Origin: Edolisoma coerulescens
Taxonomy: Eukaryota; Chordata; Aves; Passeriformes; Campephagidae
Direction: 5' to 3'
NCBI GenBank assembly: GCA_013397115.1
Contig: VWZW01001204.1
Location: 486,343-550,342, forward strand
Length of the DNA stretch: 64,000 bases
Program-made: the position numbers and the translations under genes
Notes under the pieces: generated by a model
Told to the model about the DNA's origin: nothing
Databases searched by the model: none
The model's input: only the letters and a program-made list of their open reading frames with translations
Part shown: piece by piece, positions 35,255-47,110 of the stretch
How positions within the stretch are numbered: position 1 is the stretch's first letter
Layout: each line of letters opens with the position of its first letter

Positions 35255-35628
35255 GGCTGAGAGGGCCTGGAGAAGGCTCCAGGAAGAACTTAGTGCAAAC
35301 ATTCAGTACCTGAGGTCAGCCTGCAAAAGAGACTTTGGACAAGAGCCTGGAGTGATAGAAAAAGGGGGGAATGGCTTCACATTGACAGAGAGAAGGGGTA
35401 GATTAGATGTTAGGAAAAAATTGTTCCCTGTGAGGGTGCTGAGGCCCTGGCACAGGGTGCCCAGAGCAGCTGTGGCTGCCCCTGGATCCCTGGAAGTGTC
35501 CAAGGCCAGGTTGGATGGGGCTTGGAGCAGCCTGGGATAGTGGAAGGTGTCCCTGCCCATGGCAGGGGTGGCACTGGAAGAGCTTTAGGGTCTCTTCCAG
35601 CTGAAACCATTCTGTGACTCTATGACTC
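35255..35628 (+). repeat. Young-type CR1 LINE 3' fragment
   Basis: Blocks in order: GGACAAGAGCCTGGAGTGAT, GGGGAATGGCTTCACATTGA, TAGATTAGATGTTAGGAAAA, GGCCCTGGCACAGGGTGCCC, and a tail CCATTCTGTGACTCTATGACT. Confidence 0.94.
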
Positions 35629-37163
35629 CTCATTTATCTGAGATGTGAATTTGACTAAAAAGTTGTCTGAATTTGGTTAAGACTCAGCACTATAAAAACA
35701 GAAGGTGGCAAATGTCGCTACAAAGGAAGTTCTTCAGAAGTCAGTTACTCTGACCGTGTTCCAAGCCAACTACAAAAACATGGGAGTCAGATACCTTGAG
35801 AAATTAATTTTTTTTTTTTTGGCACAAGGATTCACAAGGGTTTTTTTGAGCAAAGTCACAGCCTACAAGTTTATTTGGGTTCTCTGAGGGAGTCACAGCA
35901 GATGTGTGGACAGGGGTGTCTGGTAATGCACTATGTAAGATTCTAAAATGCTTTTGACCTAGTTTAGGTGCTCACTGTCTCCAGCCCAGGCAAACAGCAG
36001 CCCAGGGAGTTAGTGCAAGATGTTTGATGTAGAAGAAATAGGGAATCCAAAGTGCTACACTGTATCATGAGAAATGCCATGAATCTAAACCAGAAATACT
36101 GACCTAGGTGAAACAGACCAGCTGAGGGACAGGCTGCAGGGAACTACTTAGGCAGCATGAGAGAAAGAGGGTTGAGGCAAAGCAGGACACTTGTCAGAGA
36201 ACACAAAATTTAGACCAAGAAACGGAGAATGTCAGAGAGACACTGCGAGCACCAGACAAGCCAGGTCCACGTGGCAGCAGCACATCAATCAAACACACAT
36301 TTCCCCAGGGGTATTTAAGGAGTTGCACTGCAAAAAGACTCACCACAGAAATGAAACAGAAAACTCAGGTCTGGGACCACTGGGGGAAACGCCAGAGGGT
36401 GGGGAAGCACATCCCAAGTGGAGTGTGATCCACCAGCTGTGGCAGTCACAAGGTCATTTGGTGATGTTTTGGCAGGGAGCAAAGAGTTTCATGGGAGGAG
36501 CTGGAAGAGGGCCCCGTGCTGCATCTGCAGACCTGCGGGGAAGACTTGCCCAGGGATTTGACATGTTGCAAGAAAAAGTGCAGAGACATTTATTGGAAAT
36601 CTGGACAAAGGCGGGGGAGGCCAACTGTCCCCAGGTCAGCATCCTGTAGGTTAACTCGGGGTGATGTGCTGGGTGAGGCACTGAGGAGGGGCTGTGAAAG
36701 GCCAGGCCGGAGTGGATGAAGTCACTGAGAAAAAAGCTTGGGACGAATTCTTTGTGAATACTGTCTTTGGGAGGGAAAGCTGGAGCTGCAGGAAAAGACA
36801 ATGAGATACAGACATGGGCGGATGTGCAAGTGTAAAGAGAGGACTGTGCTGGACACAGGCCCAGGGTTCAGGCTGGAGTGGCAGGAAAATTCATAGGGTT
36901 GTTAATAGTGACTGAAGTGGCCTGGTGGATTTTTCAGAAAGGAGTGATAGGACAAAAAAATCCAGAGGATCTTGGCATTTTTTACTGTTTTACCAGCTGG
37001 ACACAAAGACTAACTATTCTACATGCAACAAATCTGTCTGATCTGAGAGTTTCTAAAAGAAAATGACTTCTTGCCTTCCTGCTCTGGGTGGATTCCTAAA
37101 CTACTTAAATAGAAACCCGTTTATTCTTGGATCCTGCTGTTTGGCTTTTCCCCAAAAACTTAC

Positions 37164-37249
37164 CTGGGGGTCCCCACTGGTTTTTCGGAGGCTCATATGC
37201 CCTGAGTCGAGCTGGTGTACCGGGGACCCAGAGATGTAGTAGCCATTCA
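37164..37249 (-). CDS. GAS7: GAS7 exon: linker with MSLRK motif
   Basis: The 86-nt exon completes a Val codon and encodes NGYYISGSPVHQLDSGHM, then SLRKTSGDPQ. It aligns with the human linker NGYHASGTPAH...HMSVRKSTGDSQ. The acceptor is TTACAG and the donor GTAAGT; it ends on a complete codon. There is no known fold here. The region is Ser/Gly/Pro-rich and contains a basic RKTS motif that could be a kinase site (inference). It lies between the WW and F-BAR domains, and the short isoform lacks it. Confidence 0.95.
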
Positions 37250-38805
37250 CTGTAAGAACAGAGGAGAGTTAGCAGGCTTGCTGCTGATAGCAAATGAAAA
37301 ATTGCACAAATTTAAAAACTAATCCCATAACTGAATAAGCAGATACAGATCACAATGTTTTAAGACTTAGTTTTATTTCTCCATACCCTACTCTGGTTTG
37401 CTTGGTAACAGATGAAACATTTTCCTGAGTGGAGTCTGTTTTGCACATGGCCATAATCAGTGAGTGATCTCTCCCTGCCCTTATCCCAACCCATGAGCCT
37501 TTTGTTGGAGTTTTCTCCCCCATCCACATGAGGAGGAGAGTGACAGAGTGGCTTGCTGGGCACCTGGCATCCATAAAATACTGGTCTAAGGGAGTTGAGT
37601 TTTCATGTCAAGAAGACAAGCCTTGTAAGATGTTTATGGTTCATGCATGGAACTATAAATTGCCTTTTTTTAAAAATATATTGAGCAAGGAATAGCTCAA
37701 AGTAATGTTAAAACAAGATACTCAGCTACACTATAAATCCTTTGGTCACAATGAAATGCACAATCTTCACGCAGACTACCCACTCAGCTCTGCCAATAAA
37801 GAGGGACATCCACTCGAAAATTTCTATGGAAAACATCCTCTAGCCTGCGTTATTTACAGTCAGCTGGCAGCAGTGGCCTTTACATTTAACACTTCTTATT
37901 CGAGAGTCATTTTTGCTTTGCTTTGTCATTCTGCAGTACCCAGAGCTTTTCAGTACAGTTATGCACCTGACTGTTTCTTGCTTCCCTGCAACCTCAAGTC
38001 AAGACAGAGATTATATATATGGTCACCCTTGTAGCCATCACATGCTAAAACGCTTCACTGTGCATATGCTCTGCTTGGAAGAGCAGCAGCCAGCCCATGT
38101 GTGTCTGCAGCTCTTTGCTTTCCCTGCCCTGTCGGAAAGCAGAACTGAGAAAGTGCTTCTTGGGCCACTTTTTGCCTCTGTGCTCCCAGAAGGAGCCACC
38201 CCAGCTCCTGAGCGGACACTTCAGACACCCAGACAGAAGATGGACTGGCAGGGAAGCAAAAGTCCAGAAGATGTATCAGAAGGGAAAGCCCCACCATGTT
38301 TGCTCTGCTACACTCTCATGACTGTGTAGCCTGGAGAAGAGAAGGGTCTGCGGAGACCTCAGACCCCCTTCCAGTGTCTAAAGGGGCTACAGGAGAGATA
38401 GAAACGGACATTAGGCAAGAGTCTGGAGTGATAGGGCAAGGGGCAATGGCTTTAAGATGCAGGAGGGTAGACTGAGATCAGAGATTAAGAGAAAATCTGT
38501 GAGGGTGGTGAGGCCCTGGCACAGGGTGCCCAGAGCAGCTGTGGCTGCCCCTGGATCCCTGGCAGTGTCCAAGGCCAGGCTGGACAGGGCTTGGAGCAAC
38601 CAGGGATAGTGGAAGGTGTCCCTGCCCATGGCAGGGGGGTGGAATGAGATGATCTCTAAGGTCCCTTCCAGCCTGAACCATTCTGTGTTCCTATATGTAC
38701 ATCAAGTCTATATCCCACTGTATCCCAGCACTTTGCTTTGCTTTGCTGAACCATGGAGCAGCAGATTCACCCCGTGCAGTGGTCAGGCACAGCATCAAAC
38801 AGTAC
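37250..38805 (-). other. GAS7: GAS7 intron, 1.6 kb
   Basis: Canonical ends. The CR1 copy at 38324-38695 fills much of the 5' part of this intron in transcript order. Confidence 0.9.
38324..38695 (+). repeat. Young-type CR1 LINE 3' fragment
   Basis: GTGTAGCCTGGAGAAGAGAA, CAAGAGTCTGGAGTGATAGG, GGCCCTGGCACAGGGTGCCC, GGTCCCTTCCAGCCTGAACC and the tail ATTCTGTGTTCCTATATG. Antisense to GAS7. Confidence 0.94.
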
Positions 38806-38877
38806 CTGCAGAACTCTTCTGTGACACAGGGCTCTTTGGAGTCCCAGGCACACTGCTGGGCCGCTCCCACGTCGTTT
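38806..38877 (-). CDS. GAS7: GAS7 exon: end of WW domain plus Ser/Pro linker
   Basis: This 72-nt exon completes the WW domain: the split Glu codon, then TTWERP with the second conserved tryptophan (W44) and the closing proline (P47). It continues into a flexible linker, SSVPGTPKSPVSQKSSA, which contains the proline-directed phosphorylation-like motif TPKSP. The acceptor is TTCAACAG and the donor is GTACTG. One base is left over and joins TG of the next exon to make Val. The linker is about three residues shorter than in the human protein. A CR1 copy ends about 110 nt past the donor. Confidence 0.95.
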
Positions 38878-40039
38878 CTGTTGAAGGGAAACATCAGTGT
38901 GAGGGTGATGGAGGCTTTTGCACACATACCAGTTACAACTATGACACATAAACTTCTGGGTCTGACCCTCACTGTCCTCTGAACCAGGTTCTTACCCTGT
39001 GAGGAAGATGCCTGCACCTCCCTGCACTTCCTCTCTCCCCTCATCTCTTCCTGCTACAGCTGCCAGCTGGGATGGGTGGAGACAGAGCAGGCTGGAAGCT
39101 GCATCACTGGTTCTTCCAGGTCACTGCCTGGGAACACTCACCTGCCCTGACCTGCACTGACCACCGTCCCAGGTGGGGTGGAGTCCAGCCCAGCGTGGGC
39201 ACTGCCCGCAGCCCACTGTAGGCATCGCCGTGTGCCAGCCTGGGGACAGGCACCAAGCAGTGGCAGTGCCTCTGCCCCTGCTCTCCCCATGAAAGGCAGC
39301 TGTGAGTGACTCACAGGTGTGGTTTCAGTGACATACACACAAGCTGTAGCACCCTTTCCCCCCCCACCAGAAATATTTCCCTGGAAAATTTCCTTTTTTC
39401 CACCCAGGTCACTTAGCAGCTGGAATATGTAAATGTCTGTCACAGCAGCTGTGACACTCCAAAGACTACTGCTGCTTTCCCCCCTCAGTTGCCTTTGTAG
39501 TTTAATCATTCTGCTCATTTTCTTAGTAAATGGAAAATTGTTTTTGACCACATGCTGAAGACAGAAGATTGAAGTGCAAAATCTTTTTTTAGAAGTTGTG
39601 AACAGAAGACAGTGGAGCGAGAGCAGCAACTTCCACAGAAGTCCAGCTAGAAAGCCCAAGGCACCATTCCTTTAGAATGCACATGTCAGTTCCAAATCAA
39701 CTAAACAATACTGAGTGCCAGATGGTATCAAATAAGAAAATAAGCAAGTCACTGTAATCAAGTCCAAGGACTACTTTGGTGGCTTTATTTGAAACTGCTG
39801 TTTCCCAAATCCCAATCAACAACCATCTAATTCTGCCAAAGCCTGAAATCCTGCATCTGTGTCAGTATTGTGGATGACCATGGCCAAGGGGTGATGGAGG
39901 AGAGCCCTTGATGATTAACAGTTTAGGGTTGGCAGTGAGCACCTCCCTCAGGGCACAGAAGGCCTCCTGTCCTGGGTCAGTGCTTATTTGGGCACCAAAT
40001 AAGATGTCAGCATGCTTCAAGAACCATAAAAAGCCTATT

Positions 40040-40112
40040 TTATATATACACTCATGCACATATGCATAGAGATGTGTATGGCTGTGTGTATGTGTGTATA
40101 CATATGCACAGG
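40040..40112. repeat. TG/TA-rich microsatellite-like tract
   Basis: TATATATACACTC, then repeated TGTGTATG, TGTGTGTA and TACATATGCACA units; alternating purine-pyrimidine sequence. Confidence 0.7.
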
Positions 40113-40887
40113 GATGTCCTCAAGGGTTGTGTTAGGTTCCTTATTTCAGGAAAGAACTCAGGATTACGGATCCCAGGTGGAAGCAGGGGCCATCCCCCAC
40201 ACCTGCAGTGTCCCTGAGATGCTCGCCCTGCCCCTCCCCATCCTTCTTCCCCTCTCACCCCCTCCCTCAGCCACAGCATGCTTTTGCTTGCAAAGAAAAA
40301 TACTTTGAGCTCTTTCTTCCCTCACAAGTGCAAAACCTGATGAACTAGAAGCTTTGCTGAATCACGGGGGAATATTTAAATTTTAGTCTGTTTTTGTGAA
40401 CTGGGTAGTAAGTAAATAAATTCCAGGCTAGGTCAATAAAGAAGCACTGAGAAGTGTTTTAACTAAACAGAAGCAAAATGAAAAGCAAAGAGTTGTTTTT
40501 TATGAGTCAGCTTGTCTTGGCTTACAATCCACAAGTGCATGGTTAAATAAAGATGAATTCTGATTCACATTTACTGTAAGGAAAAGGTAAACAATACAGA
40601 ACCCAGGTGTCTTGTAGATTTTTTTTTTTTAATTATTAGTTGTTGATTAATTAATAATGTGGTTGAGATCTGTGGGGAGGGGATGTGATGCCCACTGATG
40701 CTGCACCCCAGTGCAGTCAGTGAAGTAATGGGTTTTTGTCAGCACTGACTGATGTTAGCAGTAAAGCAAATTTCATATTTGGCTTGGAGGTTTCATGCAA
40801 GCATATCTGTCTCCAGCATTTCTGAGATCCTACAGAGGAATTTACCTAAAAACCTACCAAATATACATGAAATGTAATTAATTGGTT

Positions 40888-41030
40888 ACAGAGACATAGC
40901 TCAGTTGGCCAGAGCATGGTGCTAACATGAAGGCTGTGGGTTTGATCCCTGTATGGGCCATTCACTCAAGAGTTGGACTCGATGATCCTTATGGGTCCCT
41001 TCCAGCTCAGAATATTCTGTGATTCTGTGA
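40888..41030 (+). repeat. tRNA-Ile-derived SINE with CR1 tail (TguSINE1-like)
   Basis: The head carries an A box TAGCTCAGTTGG and a B box GGTTTGATCCC, and reads like tRNA-Ile (GAGCATGGTGCTAA ... TATGGGCCA). It then passes directly into a CR1 3' tail: GAGTTGGACTCGATGATCC, GGGTCCCTTCCAGCTCAG, ATTCTGTGATTCTGTG. The anticodon loop is shortened, so it is not a working tRNA. This composite is the design of the passerine SINE TguSINE1. Confidence 0.88.
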
Positions 41031-42180
41031 AAATTACCAGCTGCTTCTTGTAACTGGTCTCTGCTTTGCCTGCTGGCTGCTGTGGAGCTGCTGTGCAGTG
41101 CCTCGTTCTCTGCCACACAGAGGACCCAGACACATAACTTGAGGGCAGAAAATTCACACATGAAAGAGCAGTGCCCAGCGGTTAGCAGATTTGTGAATTC
41201 AATCCAAACCATTCAGTGTCTTGACAAATTTTCCAAAATAAAACGACTTTGGAGTTAAGCACATTGAAAAATAAAAAACCCCCCAATGCTATAAAATGCA
41301 TAAAAAAGAAAAAACATCTTTAATTGGGTAGGAAATGAACAAGAGTGTTTTAACTCCATTTATTTTGAGCATTAGGAGAAAAAAAAAAGTCCACTTCTGT
41401 GCAGGGATTATTCTGGCAGCTCAAGTAGGGATAGGAACTAATCTGGATCAGGACTGCACTGTTGGAATGCCATCTACTGGAAGCAACTACATTTACCAAG
41501 GTAAAACCGTAACATTACAAATTTCTCTGCAGCTTAGTCATGATTAGAAGTGAGAGTGGGGATTAGAAGTGAGTGGGGGGATGACTGTTTTCACAGAGAC
41601 ACAGAGAAGGCTTGTTGAGAGATAATGCACTGTCTGATGCAGCAAAGGCAGAGTCTTGTCTGGGAGTACCACATGGAGCCTCTGATCCCGGTGCTTGGAA
41701 ATTCAGAAGACTACTGGTAACCCTGTGGTAAAACAGTGATCATGGCTATTAGGAATAGATTCCATATTGGCCTAGATTTTATATCCCACACAATTTTCTC
41801 CAAAGGATGTTCCATACAAGCTAAAGCAATTTAGCACTGGCAAACCAACACCAACAAGTTCTGTCCTCCCTTATCAGCCACATGCTAATTAGACCATTTA
41901 GGCAGTGCGGGGAGGGAAAAAACAGTGGTTTCTTTGAGAGAGATGACCCAGTTATTTGGTTAGACTGGCATGTTCCTGGAGCTCCTGCCCAGCACACCTG
42001 GCCGTGTCCCTGAAAGCCCAGGTGTCAGCCCAGGGCTCAGCAAAGGCAGATGCATTACAGGGGCTCCCTCTGCGAAGAAAACCAGTCCTACAGTGCTGAG
42101 CAGCAGCAAGGAACTTCACCACTGGCAGACAATTCTCAACTGTGAAGGAGGATTGTGAACAAAAAGAAGTACTGCAGCCC

Positions 42181-42292
42181 TGGGAGATACCCAAGGCCAG
42201 GGCTAGGAGCCATCTGGTCTAGTGGAACGTGTCCCCTGCAGGGAGCTGGCACAAGGTCCCTTCCAATCCAAACCATTCCGTGGTTCTGTGGA
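42181..42292 (+). repeat. CR1 LINE 3' fragment, short
   Basis: ACCCAAGGCCAGGGCTAGG, then GGTCCCTTCCAATCCAAACC and a tail ATTCCGTGGTTCTGTGG. 5' truncated copy of about 110 bp. Confidence 0.82.
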
Positions 42293-45200
42293 ATTTGGTT
42301 ACTGAACAGCGAGGCGGGAGAAAACCACTTGTTAAAACTGAAATGACGCAGTAAAAGGAAAAACAGTTACAAGATCCAAGCTATCCTGGCCAGTGGAACC
42401 AGAGAGGGTTTTCACAGAAGTGGTGAAACATTTCCTACCAAAGGAAAGTGGAAACCTGTGGTGTTTGGGGGAAGAAAGTTCACTTCTGTTTGGCAGAACG
42501 AGAAATGACATGATGTGTCAGGCCTTCAGAGACCTACACACTCTGGGATGTTGTGTTAGTCAAGAAACACAGCTTCTGAGGACATCCTGAAGCAGAGGAT
42601 TTTTGTGATCACACTACCAGCTGAAGAATGAGTTGTTGGTCCCTCTTCCATGAATTCAGTAGCACTCTACGGCCAAAGGAGTTGCTTTCCAGTGTGAACT
42701 TACAACATCAGCCAAACGTCAGGGCTTTATGTACCAGCACAATCCCTCACGAGTGTGCTTATATTCCTTTCAGGAATGGATTTAGTACCTCGGCACGGTG
42801 TCATGTGTAGTTCTATTTTAGGAGCTAAATGCTCCATAGTTTCATTGTCTAAACTACAAGAACGGGGCAGATCAAGCTGGCAGACCTCTGGGTCTGCTTA
42901 CTGTGCAGAAACCTTTCCTGGTCTTACGGATCTGTAGCACCTGCCATGTGTCACCCAGCTAATGGTGCTAACTCATATCTTTATAAATAGATTTGGAGTT
43001 TATTTTGGCTTTAACAGCAATAAATCTGTGAAGCTGAGCAGCTCCAAACCCAGTTTCTGCCCTGAGTAACCTGAAGCTGTGCAGGCTGCACAGGCCAAGG
43101 ATGAAGGTGCACAGACATGGATGAAGAACAGCAACAGAACATGTGCCCCCTCAATGCCACAAGAAAAAACCCTGCAAACTTCTCCCAAACTGGTCCTGAA
43201 AACAAGCAGAACTAGAAGTCACTTTTGCAGAAGGGTAGAACAGGCCCAAGCAGTCTTAACTCCTCCCTTTTGGATTCACCTTACTCTTGCCAATGGCAGG
43301 CAGGAAACACCTTGCAGACAGTTTGCAAACCCTCTGTAAACTTTCTCTGCTTGTCCACTGCACCTCCAAAGGCTCTCAACAAGGTTTGTGGCCTGTCCAT
43401 GGCTCCCCAAAGGATAAAGATTGGTTGGCCCTGTGACTCAGAGGGAGGGCAAACAGCCCTGCTTTGGAAACAGGTTTCCTTTAGCAGCACAGCACTGCAC
43501 TCCCAGCCCAAACCTCACATCTGCCTGGAGCCAGCACGCTCTGAACCTCACCTCACCAGCCAGGAGCAGAGAACTGTCACGGGTCTCGCCCCTCGTGTCC
43601 CCTTTCTGGCTACGATCTTCCCCACATTTGTGATAAACTGGCAAAGGTTTCATGGCATTTCATTTCTTGATATTGTGTGTGGTAGAAAAAAGCCCAAAGG
43701 AATGGCCAAGGGAGTGTGGGGGGTTTGGGCATGTACGGAGGGAACATCACTCACAATGCCCCGAGACTGGTGTGAACCATTCAAAACTTCTGAAGTAGAA
43801 GGAGTGGGTGAATTAGAGTGCAATGAAGTTCCCTTCTGTTCCACAGAGGATGTGTAGCACAAGGAGATTTTGTTTCATTGGAATGAGGAGGTCTCACCTC
43901 TGCATCAGTTCACAGAACTGACTCAGACCAGCCCTGACCTCCTGCAGACCAAAGGCTGTGGACTCTCCTGATTCAACACAGCAGCTTCTTCATCTCTGTG
44001 CTCCCACATTTTGGTCCATTGAGCCCTGCAGTACTGAATCCTGCATGGGTCACCTGTATCAGTATCAGCTGAAAAGGCCCAAACCACCAGTCCATGCAAG
44101 AGCCTCTGAACTGCAACATGGTTATCTGCAGTGACCTCACACTCCTCCATGGGCCTCCCAGGACTGTGGCCTTTACCTCCCTCCTTATACCTCATAAAAA
44201 GAGACAAAAAAGCGTTCAGAAGTGACCGATGCAGACCTCTCTGCACCTGCATCAAACACGAGAGTCAAGCACACAAGTGCTGAAAGCAGAATTGGGTAGC
44301 ACATGAACTTGTTCAGCAGGAGTTGCAGTCTCAGAACTGAAACCCACTTCCATCCCACAGGCAGCTCAGTAAAAGAGAGACTGAGGCTGCCAAACAGCTT
44401 TTGACCTCAGTCTTGAAGGACACACCATGGAGACAGGCACCATCCAGGAGTTCCTGAGTTGCTCTGTCCATGTGTTGAATGGAGAGGTGCTTGTCGCCAC
44501 CTCCACAGCACGGGAAAAGCTGCTGACAAGAGCTCTCACTTGATCTTTCAAAATGATTACTGGGATATCTCCCATGCCCCTCCTTTTGCAAACACCATAT
44601 GACAAAAGCGAGCCCTTCACTGCAGGCTTAGCAGTGATAATAATGCTATTTCCAGCACTTTCTGAGACACGCTTTGTTTTTCTGGGTTTTAGGCCACTTT
44701 ACCAAGGCAGGTTCCTATACCACCCTTTAGCTAGGGCGTCCTGTAGCAGAGGGAAATTGTCACTGAAACGTTTTAACTGTATGAGAAAAAACATATAATA
44801 AAAATGCTTGACATCTCTTTGGTGCCTCCATAGGTGATTTACTCTTTGAGCTGCAGTTCCTAAGTTTAGTTGGAGTAGGACCTGACTGTAGCTGGTGAGG
44901 CATGAAAAAAACCCCTCAACTTAGAGACCTTTCAAGGAAATGACCACTTTCAGCCACACATTTCAGGACTGCCCCAGAACTTACTGGTGCAGGTGGCATT
45001 TTACTAATGATGTTTGTGATGATAAGAATATATGGACCTTAATTAGAATCAAGATAACACGAAAGCAGAATTCCTGCTTTCCAGGAGATAAAATGCTGTT
45101 TAGTAAATGCTAAGGACCTTGCATCAAAGACAAGAAAAGGCTGGAAATAAGAACACACCATGTAAGGTTGACCTCAGCTGTGAAAGCAAGGTGGCAGTAA

Positions 45201-45937
45201 GCCACACAAACACTGGTGTCATAAGTACATAAGTCATCTTTAATGCGATGGGCAAGGTAGCTGGAGTGCAATTGTTTGACTAATGCAAGAGGTATTGCAG
45301 CTGCAGCCCATCAGAGAGTTTCTTCAGCATAATGAAATATTTTCCTGCTGAATCTACCACCCACACACAATTGTAAACCCCTCCCACAGACACTGAGCAA
45401 CTCGTTAACCACATAGTGGCTGTGCATTCTGGGCACTCTTCCTTGTGTTTTGACATGGCAAGGGGGATGTCTCTAGAGGCTGCACAAGACAGATTCCAGG
45501 CATCTCCCCCTAATGTCACTGGTGCAGGCTCAACCTTCCTGTGGCAAGGCCATGCTGAGAAAACCTTAGGTATACTGAAATTGTCTTGGGCCTCATTGTG
45601 CAGATCACATACAGCCTTTACAATGGTTTCAGGATCGAACCTGTTTCCAAGGATGATAAATGTGGAGTGTTTATCTGGTGGGATATCAAGTGGAGACAGA
45701 CAGGAATGTGCTGTTTGTCATCTGGCTCATTTACCTCTGCACATCTGTTTCTTTCAGGGTCACCCCAACTCCTTCATTAGTGATTTTCCTAATGTCTTTC
45801 TTCCACATAAGAACACTGTCTCATATATTCTATTTCTTTCTAGTTAAGAACCAACTCCTTGTGTTTTTTTCTGTAAAGACAATGAAAATTAGACCACACA
45901 ACAACACATGGTGGAAATACTGTTACGGTCAGGTAAG

Positions 45938-46087
45938 ATCACAAAATCACAAAATAGTCTGAGTTGGAAGGGACCCAGAAGGATCACGGAGTCAAACCCT
46001 TAAGTGAATGGCCCATATGGGGATCAAACCCACAACCCTGGCATTATTAGCACCCTGCTCTGACCAACTGAGCTCATCTCAGGGTCA
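45938..46087 (-). repeat. Second tRNA-Ile/CR1 SINE (TguSINE1-like)
   Basis: On the minus strand: GATGAGCTCAGTTGGTCAGA, GTGCTAATAATGCCAGGGTT, GTGGGTTTGATCCCCATATGG, GCCATTCACTTAAGGGTTTG, then a CR1 tail. The anticodon arm (CTAATAATGCC) is better kept than in the copy at 40.9 kb. It lies in the same orientation as GAS7. Confidence 0.88.
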
Positions 46088-46699
46088 AGATGTATAACAA
46101 AGGCACATAATCCCAGTGTAGAAGGACACTAACCACTGGAAATAATGGTGACAATAATAGCAATGCCTCACAAGAGCGGCATCTGTTGTATTTTGAAGGC
46201 TCAGAAGAATCAAGATGTTACTCACTCCTAAAATCCCATTTCTCCTCCCCAGGAATGGGATGGATACTTGCGTTACCACCAAATAAACAATGACCTCCAT
46301 TGAGTCCCAGGCATTTGTCATTTTCTACATTGATAAATATTTTTCATGCCGTTTAGGCTTTACAGACTGAAAAACCAGGCCTGACAGGGCTTTCAGGAAG
46401 TCATACTGTCCCTGCTGTATCCCAGAGCAAGGCCAATGTGAATTTTCATGGTTTTGCATAACCTGCTCCAGTGATACAGACTCCCAGGCAACTCTGTACT
46501 CCCATTCTTCGCTTCCAAGAGAGTTTGGAAGGGTTAGTTGTCCTGCTTGCAGTTGAAATGCATTACTGTATCTTCTAGTGATGAGAGGTATTGCAAAGCC
46601 TTCTCCCTAATGGCATTTTATGCACTTTAAGCCTACTTTTATGACCCTGTCCATATCTTTGCTTTCTAAGGGCAGACACCCCCAATCTCTCAGCATTTA

Positions 46700-47110
46700 C
46701 CCACAGGCTATGTTTTCCACTTCTTCCATCACTTTTGCTACTCTCTTCTGGGCTTTATCCAACTGACTCACATATTTCCTGAAGTGTAGAGTCCAAACAA
46801 GATAAAATATTCCAGCTGAGGCTTTATAATTTCCTTGTAAAGTTGGAGGCTTACTTCATGCCTCACAGACAACACTCCTATTTATACAATGGAAAATGCT
46901 GGCTGGTTTGTACTAGCACAACACTGCTGGCTCTCACTCAGCTTTAGATCCTCCAGAGCCCCAATGTCCTCATCTGTAAACTGTTCCATTGCCTGTCTTT
47001 GCCACTTAATTATTTCTGATGAAATCTCTGATCTTAAATGCATCTTTCCTGAACAGCATCCTCCTATTCCAGGGTGATTGCGAATTCGGAGCCTGCTCTG
47101 GGCAGGAGAG
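46700..47110 (-). repeat. Old CR1/L3-type LINE fragment
   Basis: The reverse complement contains degraded LINE 3'-region blocks: a frame with LSESQQCCASTNQ (like the 'lnmsqqc' region), then CCTCAGCTGGAATATTTT and GATAAAGCCCAGAAGAGAGT. Highly diverged; boundaries are rough. Confidence 0.6.

Larger units (their letters stand above)
33765..37163 (-). other. GAS7: GAS7 intron, 3.4 kb
   Basis: Canonical ends for the long isoform. It contains the upstream part of the alternative first exon, the CpG island, the assembly gap, the minisatellite and a CR1 copy (35255-35628). 35640-37160 shows no recognised element. Confidence 0.88.

Noticed and set aside
38050..38110. Alternative candidate for the second half of the WW domain
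   Set aside because: The minus strand has CAG followed by ACACACATGGGC, but the frame gives no TTWERP; the true exon is at 38806-38877.
39130..39260. Possible minus-strand exon ending CAGGTGAGTG
   Set aside because: There is a good donor and a CCCCAG acceptor, but the encoded residues match no GAS7 segment and all phases are already satisfied without it.
40888..40965. Functional tRNA-Ile gene
   Set aside because: The anticodon arm is shortened, the acceptor stem does not pair well, and a CR1 tail follows; a second copy of the same composite exists.
43225..43857. Plus-strand open frame of 210 codons
   Set aside because: No domain, no repeat protein, no splice or start context, and intronic position. 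Length alone is not evidence in 64 kb.
46005..46025. CArG-box-like CCATATGGGG
   Set aside because: It lies inside the tRNA-derived SINE and is explained by the tRNA acceptor-stem sequence.
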